Source: Metarhizium brunneum (Eukaryota; Ascomycota; Sordariomycetes; Hypocreales; Clavicipitaceae). From it: a stretch of 64,000 nucleotides of DNA. The stretch is from contig NC_089422.1 in the NCBI RefSeq assembly GCF_013426205.1, positions 930,001 through 994,000 on the forward strand, written 5' to 3'. This document shows, piece by piece, positions 54,748 through 64,000 of this stretch (its first letter is position 1; each line of letters starts with the position of its first letter). The notes below the pieces were generated by a model. It was not told the origin of the DNA. It was given only the letters and a program-made list of their open reading frames with translations, and made no database searches. Made by a program: the position numbers and the translations under genes.

Positions 54748-57439
54748 TTATATGCCAAGACTTTTTACGCATGTCCACAGAACAACCGGCACAATCACAT
54801 TATCGTTACCGCCCGTCAAAACCGCCTCAGTAAGACTCCCCATCGTCGCACAGATACCAGCATTCCTCGCACTGGCATACCACCCAACCGGTTGATCTGT
54901 CATCGGCCATCCTCCAACACGTAACCACACCCCTGCGGCGCCTAGACCTGCAAACACGGCAACGGCGAACGCTAGGCTCCCTTCGAGACTCTTTCCCCCG
55001 CCCCAGAGCCACTTACGGTGTCCATACCGACGACCAATAAGTGAAGCTGCAGCATCACCGAGGCCGACGCATATAACACCGGATACCATGCTGACATCCC
55101 GGGTTGGTACTTCCCAGCCTGATAAGCAGCCTGATCCCGTGCGAGAGAGTGAAGCTAGAGCCAGCCAGAGGGGAATTGCGCAACCGATAAGGAGGAAGAT
55201 GTGAGAGATAACAACGGGGCCGCGGAAGTCTCTGCCGTCGACGTAGGGTGCCAAAAATGAAGCAATGGGTTTAGATAGCGGCGGAAGCTGACTTGCGCGG
55301 AGGAGATCGAGGATCAAGAATATAGCGAGTATAATGGATAACGCGAGGCCAGCATATGCTGGGTCGACGTATACGGCTGGGAGAAACATTCCCACCATCA
55401 TAAAATGAAACACCTTGCGCCTGGTATCGACTTCGTAGGTCTCCTTGAGTTTGAATACAACGACTAGGCCAAAGACGAGAATGGTAAGCCAATAGGCGCT
55501 GAGGATAAGGCGAGTATTGGCCTCGCCAAAAGCATCATGACGAAGATGTTGGACCCAGCCGGAGTGGCATTCTTTGGCCCCAGAAATCGCTGGGAGACAG
55601 ACCCATCGCTCAAGATTGGCACTAACAACTTGGAATCTGAACCAGGGTAGGTTTCCAAACATGTACCCCAGAGCCCAGCCTATTGGTTCGTGCCCATTCA
55701 GCGCAAACTGCTCGACATAGGTTCGCACGCCGACTAATATGATTCCGATAATGGCTGTGTACACATAGGCCGCATAAGCCCATTTCCGCACGAGAGCCTG
55801 CTCCTGTGTCAGTCTGATATAAGGCCGAAGTGAAAGCGATATAGCCCGCTTTCGTCTCCCAGACGGAGTATGTACAGCGCTCTTCCGCAATTTATCCGGA
55901 TGTGGCATGGTATGTCGTCGTGAGATGCCGCCGCTGATGTCGTTAGGTGAGGTGACTCCAGAAGTGCCAACGGATTCTGTTGTGTCCCTGATGTCGAGAT
56001 TGGGTCCAAGGGTTTTGACACGTAGTGGGCCTCGGAAGATTGGAATATCATCCTCCTCATCGGCCGATGATGTCGTCTCGGAGGGGCTATCTTCGTATAC
56101 AGACCCTACCATATCACTTTTAATCCGGTGCCAAGACAATAGCTTGCGAAGTTCTTTCCAAAACCGATGCTTTTGTGAGCTTGAGGGTCGTCTAAACCGC
56201 CATTTGGGCACTCGCGCCAGCGCAATACCCCATCTAATGACTGGTCCGCAAAATACAAGCACAGCAAGACCGCCGCCCCATAACAGACCCTTTAGAATCT
56301 TCGCTTGAGGTGATGCAGACAAAATAAGCACACTGATCAATGCGATAGACAGTAACTGAAGTTCGGCGGTCAAGAGGCTAGTTGTTGTAAGGTAGTGCAA
56401 GACAGTGCACAGCGTCTGGTGAACAGGATATAATAAGACAAGTGCTTCTGCAGACAAGAATGCGTATGTTGGGTCAAATCTCGATGAATCTAATGCAGGT
56501 CCCCAAACCAGAGGCAGGCATGACAATGCCCAATGAAGGGTATCGTATGATGTGTCAACGTCAAGCTTCGGTATCAAGGCCTGCGGTAAGGAACTGATGC
56601 TCAAGATTATACTGGGTAAAATTGTCCCCGGATTGCTTCGAGCAACTAGCAAACAAACAAAGGTGGTGATTGCAGGAGGGTATAGTAAGGGGGCAGGGTC
56701 AAAGTTGGTTGGTATTCGGAGCGGGATCCATTTCGATGGTCGCCTTGTTCCGAATCCCCATGCCAAAACTCTTAAAGGATATAAACCCAACAGGGTGAGG
56801 TACAATAGACCCAATAATTCAAAGTCTGTAGGCTGTTAATCAACATCGCCAAAATAGGATGCGTGCATGCGTACCTTTTCTCCAGACACGAAATAATGGT
56901 GATACGTGACTACTCGTCACAACCATGAATCCCAGCGATCCCACAAGGCCGACCTCGGTAAGCCTTCGCACCAGAGCCCTATTTCGTCGCAAAACATCGA
57001 GCCAGCGCTTCTTACGCTGTCCCACCTTCGGACGTAATCTCTGCGATATGGCCTGGATATGGTCGTCATCCAGGGCAGCTGGGGACGGTGCAGGTGTCGT
57101 AAAACCTGATGTCGGCTCGTCGTAGTCTCTTAATCCTTTGTGTAGCTTGGTCTTTGGTGCTGGAAGGCCCTTGAGGAAGTGCTCGTCATCGGCTTCGGTG
57201 CCGCTCTCACTTCCAGGCGAAGATTCTTTCGAGAAGGCCGGGAGTCTCGTCGGCGATAGGTGTGCCCCGTCGTTACCACTGCCACGAGACACATCGTGCG
57301 TTGTAAAGCGCTCTGATGAATGCGGCAGCTCTGAGCTCTGGTGGTGGTATGGATGGGGAGAGCGGTTCAGGGCACGCAGCGCGTCATGCTGCTCTGGATC
57401 AGAAGGCGCCAGCGAAGCCGAGGTGACGTTTTGTGACAT
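54748..57439 (-). CDS. SEC59: Dolichol kinase (SEC59-type), long form
   Basis: ER membrane enzyme that phosphorylates dolichol with CTP for N-glycosylation, O-mannosylation and GPI synthesis. Exons are 57439-56875 and 56825-54748 with a 49-bp intron, giving 880 aa, much longer than yeast Sec59 (519 aa, recalled). The N-terminal ~190 residues are hydrophilic, Ser/Pro-rich and likely cytosolic; a further Ser/Thr-rich loop occupies the middle. More than ten hydrophobic helices follow. The CTP-transferase signatures are near the C-terminus: VDTRRKVFHFMMVGMF, CVGLGDAAASLIGRRYG, KSLEGSLAF. The gene is convergent with ORC2. Confidence 0.9.
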
Positions 57440-60400
57440 TTGACGAGGTCGACAAATCGAGTCGCTCGAGGGAAATCATTGATCGCGGCTGAGGAGCTGA
57501 CCCAAACAATTGGGGTTTCGAGCGACAGACAACCTACCTGGGCAGGCAGCTAGGGATGATATGAGGGATGGGGCTCAACAAGGAACAGTCCACTTCATCG
57601 GGTCGCTTCAGATCGTCGAAGGCCAAACAACATGAGTCGAGATTGAAATGTTGTTTTGGTGAAGCTGGGTTGGGGGAATGGAGCAATGCAGTCACATGCA
57701 ATCTGCCAAGCTGTGCGCTTTCGTACCTGAGTACTCCCTAAATGACGGTTTAACGCGGAGGTGTGGAACTTTAGGACGTGGGAACTGCGATTTGTCGGTG
57801 CTTCTTGAGAGACCGTGCCCCTCGCTCGCTGAGCATCACGTGAGAGCGATTGACAAAGGTAATGGAAGGAATTTTTGTCTTTCTAGGCCAAATGAACTGA
57901 ATACTATTCAATCTATTGTTGTTTTGTTGATGTAGCTGTCATTCAGTATAGTCCTTGTTCCAATGCAGCCTCGCCGCCATTGTACACTAGAGCCAAATAT
58001 AAATTCTCCCCCATTTGGAGCGCTGGCTGCCCATCACATAATACTGGAGATAGTGCAGTACATTATGTAAATATTTAAAAACCATTGTATGGAACCAATA
58101 GTTCATTTTTCTGTCTTGGTGTGAAATTATAATAGATATAAAAGTGACCTTTGTCACAACTACACTTTATCGAGTGTACGAGGTCTAGGGTAGCCCGGCT
58201 GTCTGGTGGGCCATATCTGATTGAGAATTTGAGAGGTTAGGTGTCCTAGAGTCGTAATATGATCGCTGCCTTATTGCCGTAGGTACGCAGTACGTCAATA
58301 TGTGTCACTTCGATAGAAATAAGCATTCACGAATTTCAACCCAGCGAAAGCCTTAGGATGTCACTGTACGGAGTACAGAACAGCATCTCCGAGGTACCTG
58401 CCTACCTGTGCTCCTCTGGGATAGCATCTGCTATGCGCCCTAGTTCATAGTGTCATCGCAACGGTGAAGAGCCCCGGGATCGCACCTTCCCAATTGACTT
58501 CTCTTGAAGCCTGTTATGAAGACACTCTACGCTTCATTAAAAGAGGCCCAAAGTTTCTCCTCTTGTCTTTGATAGCTTGGAATCTCCCGCGGTATGAAGT
58601 ATATCAATATGGGTTTTTTTCATCAAATTGCCTTCCAGGGTCTGGTTCAAATCGAAGACGCCCGCCGAGAGGGGTCCTTGAAAGCCACATTAAAAGCCAC
58701 GAGCCGCGAAGTATGCGCCCGCGAGATGTTTGCGCGGCGGTATCTAAAATAAGATCCTGGCACCTCCCTTGCACCGCCCAGCCATCCATCGCCTTCTGAA
58801 GCAGTCGTTTTAGTATTAGTGTTTGTTCGCTCCCACGCAGAACCATGCCAACCATCCGGATTGTAGACAGGCTGACGCGTTGCAGAAATTCTCCTCACGC
58901 GTGGCACGAGCGCGAGGCGGCCAACCCCCACGTTAAAAAAATACACCACTCCAGCTCCCGATTCAGCAGAATCAGCGCAGATGTACGTAGTACTAGTATC
59001 TAGATGCCGTTACTCAGCCTTAGGCCTGCAGGGTGGATCGAGGCATACAGAGTACACCCTCGGCAATCACCCAGCCTCCCTATGTACTACGTACAGATTC
59101 TGCAGTGGAAACTACATATACGTACCCCATGCCTCGACCAGGAGACACTGGTTTGATGAGAAGTACGAGAAATACAGCATGAACAATTACCAGTTAAAAC
59201 GAGATGCTAAAAATGGTAAATCGTATGCGAGACATCAAGTCAAGTCACTGATACTCAATAGGAATACAAACATTTTCTCCACAAGTCGAAGCATTCGTTG
59301 CTAGGTAGTTACATAAACTCAGTTAAAGACACACACCAAAGTCGAGGATAAATACGGAGGACACGAGATCCGACCACAACGGTCAGAATATGCCTCTGAT
59401 GGAATACTAGCTTTGATAGTCCTGTTTCACCAGCAAGCCCGCTTGTGGGAACCAACTTGTTGACAGGTCTCACAATTAAAGCGGGCTCGGAAGGGAATCC
59501 GAGGTGGGAACCGGTGGTTTACCACACTCCAACACCATCGCAGGAGTCAAGGCGCCGCACAGGGCATGAATGCCGGCATCTTCCCTTTTTGACAAGGGAG
59601 CAGGCGCATACATACAGCAATACGAATAGTATTATTCGCGATGACCATTTGCATAGAAATATCACTATAGACCTCGGCAGCAGGAGACCTAGTGCGAGCA
59701 CTCTCGATAGTATGCAGACCAAAGTCTTTTGTATGACCAGGCATCATTGCGACTACAAAAAAGACACAAACAAGAGGTATCAAAAAATGTCGCATTTTTA
59801 GTGGTACGGAGTATGAGTTTTGCTAGCAGCAGATCAAGACGGCGTCTGATGTCGGCGACGCTCGGGGGTCGTCGGGCGTGCTTGGACTCGGCATTGGATG
59901 ACGACGGTCAACGGGGGGTGAAACAAGTCCAGCCAATGCATTTTGGTGCTCCCGGCGGGTAGTGCTGGATCTATCAACCAGGCCATTGGGTGAATACGGA
60001 GGCGGCAGTGCAGCCAAACACTCAGACACTGGCAAGCTGTTTTTCTTAGCTGGTTCGTCATGTTGACTGTTCGTATCACCAGTGCGGGACACAATACGAG
60101 TTTCGGCCCCCCTTTGCAAAGACAGCTGCCCCGGAGGGGCGAGAAGGCCCAGCCTGGCCTGTTGCTGAGAAGGCTTCTCCGAAGCATGCATGGGCGCAAG
60201 CCCACACCACATGCTTGGCAATGATGTCACTGGGAAGCCTGCAGTACAACGGAAGTGGCCGATTCTGGACAACAAGTTCAGTCTGTTGCGGTGGAAGAAC
60301 AGCTGAGCAAACTGGGCGACTTCAAATGTTGTTGATACAGCGATGGCTAGTTGCCGACTGCTGATGGACGACCAAACCACGCGTCGCTCGACATGAAGCG

Positions 60401-62145
60401 GTGACGAAGCAAACACCACTGGAGGCCGACCATGATTTCCAGCCCTCGCAATTTTGAGGCGTGCTTCCAAAAAGCAGCACATGCACGAGAGGGGACCTGA
60501 ACGACCAGCCAGGGCCAGCCCCGTGTGCCCCGTCCAACGAGCCCGTTAGGTGGCGTCTTGAACGCTGCCCCTGTCCGTTGGACCTGTGGACCTGGATGTG
60601 CGATCCGCCAGCCTGGCAAGCCAAGCCAAGCCAATTGCTATCTCGAGTGGGGTCAAAGAAAGAACAAGGAAGACTGGAAAGACGACATCGAGGCTCCAGC
60701 CGCCAGTGTGAGCCGTGCCAGCACAATCCTGGCTACTACTACTACTCCGTACTCCGTACTATGGAGTCAATACTAGTATCCCTGCCATGGGCAGCTGAGC
60801 CGCGCCGGTACGATGGACTAGTACTAGACTCGAGAGGAGAGCCTGTCCCGAGCGCGTATCTGCACCGTCCACTCGGGGTGGCGGGCGTGCAGGGGCGTGT
60901 AGTGTGACTCTGTGTCAGAGTTAGGCGCGGATGGTCGGCCTAGTCGTTGGGAAGGCGACGATATCGAACGTTATTCAGCTGCCATGTGCAGTCTATTTAT
61001 CCAGGATTTCCTACTATGAGCCCTCAGTCCCTGACTCCAACCGTCCTCTCTCGTGCCTCGTGCTCTCAACTGCCTGCTGTGGGAAACTTCCGGCCTTTTA
61101 TTCTATCGGTCCCTGTTAGGCCGAGTATTCTTGCATTTTGCATTACTATCCTGGGCCATCACTGACTGGAACAAGTCCAAACGACATCATACAGCTTGCA
61201 CACCCCTCCATCTCGGTCTGCCGTGGCGGGAGCTGGCTTCGACATCCCGTTGCCATTTGATCATACTTTCAATATTATCACGGCCACACTGCCCCCAAAG
61301 GCCCGGAGGCTGATGATATCGGTCTGATCTCCTGTGCTCCACTGGCAATTCATCACACGCCGTACAATACTAGTACGACTCTCATGCTGACAAGCTCCGC
61401 TGGATGTGTTCTGCATAAAGCGCATGTAGGCCATTCCGCCTCCATCTGCCAGATCACTATTTCGTCCCTCTTACTTGCTGATCTTGGGCCACGGGAGACA
61501 GGAGACTGGAGACTGGAGCGGAAATCTGCAACCCACGGATGCAAGATAGTCAAGTACTACAGCCTGCGCGCTCTTGTTGTTAATCTCGACTCGGGTTTGG
61601 CTCGATATTTCTGCCCCGCTTGAGAAAAAGCCCAGATCGCATAATTATCACATCACATCGACACAAACACTCTCCACTGCTTCTCTTGCTGTCTAGCGGC
61701 TTGGCCACACTGCTTTACTTCCATTTGACTTCCTCCCTCTACCCGAGTAGCATTAGCTCTGCATTGTACAGGAACTGCTTGTTCCATCGGTCCTCGTTGA
61801 CAAGTATACACCCGATTCCTCAGCCTTTGTTTTCGGCACCTTGGGGTCCCAGTTTACGATTTCACACCCCATCAGATCTCCGCTTATTCCTAACATCGGA
61901 TACTAGGAGGGGTGTAAAGCATACATACCTCCGTTGTTGTACATTGCACGCCGCCTCGCCCCCCCCATCCAATCACTCCTACTTGGTCCTCTTCTTTTAC
62001 TCTTATTGATTTCAAAGGAACTGTGTGTTGCTTTTTACGGAACCCGGGTGTATCTTGCTGTCTGTGGAACTCTATCTCTTCTCCGGATGCTACACGCAGT
62101 GCATCGACTACATAACACCCTTTAGTCCCAACTCATTTTCTCACA
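57440..62145. other. Long gene-poor intergenic region
   Basis: About 4.7 kb with no gene I can support. It includes the dolichol kinase promoter (57.4-57.7 kb) and AT-rich DNA at 57.9-58.2 kb. Copies of the ACGGAGTA motif lie at 58366, 59805 and, doubled, at 60743-60760. A 9-bp inverted repeat AGCCCGCTT/AAGCGGGCT lies at 59436-59487, and a long pyrimidine-rich leader runs over 61.6-62.1 kb before the next gene. The longest open frame (minus, 59823-60482, 219 codons) overlaps another on the plus strand; neither has recognisable motifs. Confidence 0.45.
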
Positions 62146-63658
62146 ATGGCTCCTATGGATTTGAGAGAATATGGCGACGCTCAACTAGAGACAGGACTAC
62201 TGAGGACACACGAAGAGGAGAAGATTCCATTCACCCCAACTGGGCTTGAACAGTCTCAGACCGGTCCAACATATCATCAACCGGAACCCAAGGAGTCACG
62301 AAAGATGTCCTCACATAGACGGATGGTTATCATCGTGATGCTGAGCTTGCTCCTTGGATTTGGAGTAGCTCTGGCTAAAAACCCCTCCTTTCCTTCATCT
62401 TGTATGGGATGGACCCGTGCCAACGAGAATATTCACACGAAAGCCGCTCGTTCCTTTCTGGAAAAGCGTGCTGATGCCTCTGCCACCAATGCGACTACAC
62501 CTGGAGCACCGACGGAGAAGAGCGAATCTGGCACTGGACAAGGACAGCTGACGACACCCACCACATCTGCAACTCCGACTTCATCTAGCCGTAAGTTCAA
62601 GTCTCCCGACGCATCAGTAAGGGGGATCGTCCAAACTAACGGGAGTTTTTAGACGAATCCACGACATCAACCGCTTCGTCGACCATTAGTCACTCCTCCA
62701 TCCCCTCTCCTACGAGCACTCCCGAATCATCAACTCCTTCTCCGTCCATAATACCACCGGCCAGCCCGACAAGCTCTACTTTTCCGAGCCCAACTCCTGC
62801 AAGCACTTCAACTACCTCCCAAGCGCCTGAATCCACTCCCTCTGGTACGTCCTCCACGAGACATGAGACTGTCTCCGAATCTTCTTCCTCCAGTGTATCT
62901 CCAGTGTCCTCTTCCAGTATGTTGCCAAAGGATGACCTCTCCTCTTTCTCTTCCTCTTTCTCTTCCATCAGTTCGTCCATAGCACCGTCCACCGTGCCGC
63001 CCAGCAGGTTTACCGGTCCTTCTTCGAGTGGGTTATGCTACCAGCACTGTCCTTTAGTCCCCAAATTGATCTATCAGGCCAAATATACGAACCTCCCATT
63101 CCACTAATCACACCTCATATTTGTATATGAGTCACCAAAAATTGTATGAATAGCTCCAGTGTCTAACTGTTGGTGCCTCCAGCTCCAGGGGAGACTCCCA
63201 AGTCTTCAGTGCCTGCTGTATCTACGGGTGGGTGTCCACGCATATAGCCCATGATTTTTTTTATCCATCCACAAATCACCACATCTTTCAACGCTCGCAG
63301 ACCAGGATACCTACTTTTTGATTTGATTCACTTGCATTGACTTGCTGCAAAGTCGCTGACCGTTTGATTAGAAGCATCATCTTCTGGCGAAGCTGCCCCT
63401 ACTTCGAGCAAGATCGAGAAGACTATCACGACCGGCCGTGTCGCCACAACCAGCCCCGTACGACATACCTACACCACTACGTTACCCGACGGTGGTACTC
63501 GCACCATAACATCCACTTCTTGGGTGGCTATTGTGCCCACGGATAAGTCTACTGCCGACGGCGGGCCCCAGTTGCAGAATCATGCGCCAAAAGCTCAAGG
63601 CCATTTCACGCTCATTATTGCTGCTGGGGCGTTCGCAGTTGGCATGTTACTGATTTAA
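62146..63658 (+). CDS. Ser/Thr-rich surface membrane protein, sensor-like
   Basis: Probable plasma-membrane or wall protein with a heavily O-glycosylatable stalk. Exon 1 is 62146-62590. Exon 2 starts at 62653 and ends near 63005-63050. Later exons at 63183-63227 and 63372-63658 have good acceptors, but the second donor is unclear, so the middle is approximate. Exon 1 encodes ~53 hydrophilic residues and then a hydrophobic helix (MVIIVMLSLLLGFGVALA). If translation instead began at MSSHRR, that helix would be a signal peptide. A KR pair precedes DASATNATT. The rest is rich in Ser, Thr and Pro. The last exon has TYTTTLPDGGTRTITSTSWV, then a C-terminal helix (FTLIIAAGAFAVGMLLI) that could be a GPI signal or an anchor. 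No known family is assigned. Confidence 0.65.
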
Positions 63659-64000
63659 CATTATTTCCACATCTGTTTACTGATCGTATTTTGAATTATG
63701 CGAATCGTTGATTAAGCATGGCGATATGCATTGCGTCGGTGGATTAGGTCTGATGATTTAACGACTCTCCTTAATTGTTTGGTTTGGAAAAATTAGACCA
63801 TAGGCATGCGACTGCCTCGTACTGTAGATTGCAAAAAGCGGAGTAGAATGGCCAATGAGATGAATTTCAAGGATGCGACTGATTGTGACAACTAATGGTA
63901 CAAGGCATAGATGGGACATGGTGTCGTGAATATACAGACTATTAGAAAAAAGGGCATCTTTTGGATTCCTCTCACATGGACACATGGACACCATAATTAT
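63659..64000. other. 3' flank to window end
   Basis: The last 342 bases carry the 3' region of the Ser/Thr-rich gene. A minus-strand open frame is present but has no recognisable features. Confidence 0.5.

Noticed and set aside
58630..58690. GGTTCAAATCG considered as a tRNA B box
   Set aside because: No matching A box or acceptor stem at tRNA distance on either strand.
59433..59490. Inverted repeat AGCCCGCTT/AAGCGGGCT considered as a tRNA or terminator
   Set aside because: No cloverleaf, no B-box GGTTCGANNCC and no T-tract; Pol II genes do not need such hairpins.
59823..60482. 219-codon minus-strand open frame in the 57-62 kb gap
   Set aside because: No motif, no splice-linked continuation, and another frame is open on the opposite strand over part of it. 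Length alone in GC-rich DNA is weak evidence.

Overview
This window is nuclear DNA of a filamentous ascomycete, most likely a hypocrealean Sordariomycete. The genes have many short introns (about 46-134 bp) with GTRNGT donors, CTAAC/CTGAC branch sites close to the acceptor, and pyrimidine-poor acceptors. Coding DNA is GC-rich, and the gene set is that of a mould: calcineurin A, a GPI-type aspartic protease, a membrane-anchored GH16 enzyme, TIM22, GEP4 and ORC2. Intergenic DNA repeatedly carries the palindromic motif GTACGGAGTAC and has a few small AT-rich islands that look like decayed repeats. The genus assignment is inference. All exon structures were assembled by hand from reading frames, splice signals and recalled family patterns; none has been checked against transcripts or a database.

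Layout. 0-7.4 kb: a flavin monooxygenase and a large secreted DUF7029/DUF7223-like protein, both minus strand. 7.4-11.4 kb: gene-poor, with an AT-rich stretch holding a MITE-like inverted-repeat structure. 11.4-13.2 kb: an aspartic protease whose C-terminus is split between frames. 13.2-15 kb: intergenic, with a possible gene remnant. 15-22 kb, all minus: calcineurin A, a short-chain dehydrogenase of the mannitol/sorbose reductase type, and a ten-exon trimethyllysine dioxygenase. 22.8-25 kb: a membrane-anchored ubiquitin protease. 27-31.5 kb: a triose-phosphate-transporter-family carrier with a 6-nt exon, converging on a Shg1-domain protein with an RS/RD-repeat tail. 32.7-42.8 kb is the densest part: UGO1-like carrier and YAH1 ferredoxin (divergent), RRP15, a PhoD-type phosphatase and a p24 cargo receptor (divergent), and an SNW/Prp45 gene that seems to lack its N-terminal third. 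43-49 kb: a four-helix membrane protein, a small cysteine-rich secreted protein, the GH16 enzyme and TIM22. 51.6-57.4 kb: GEP4 and ORC2 (divergent) and a long dolichol kinase. 57.4-62.1 kb: gene-poor. 62.1-63.7 kb: a Ser/Thr-rich surface protein.

The genes do not form a biosynthetic cluster. Most are conserved single-copy housekeeping genes. Mitochondrial functions are frequent (TMLD, UGO1, YAH1, TIM22, GEP4), and accessory secreted or surface proteins are interspersed. I found no CRISPR array, rRNA, convincing tRNA, virus or intact transposon. The points I would check first are the truncated SNW gene, the two 6-nt micro-exons, the frame-scrambled protease C-terminus and the inverted-repeat structure at 10.9-11.2 kb.
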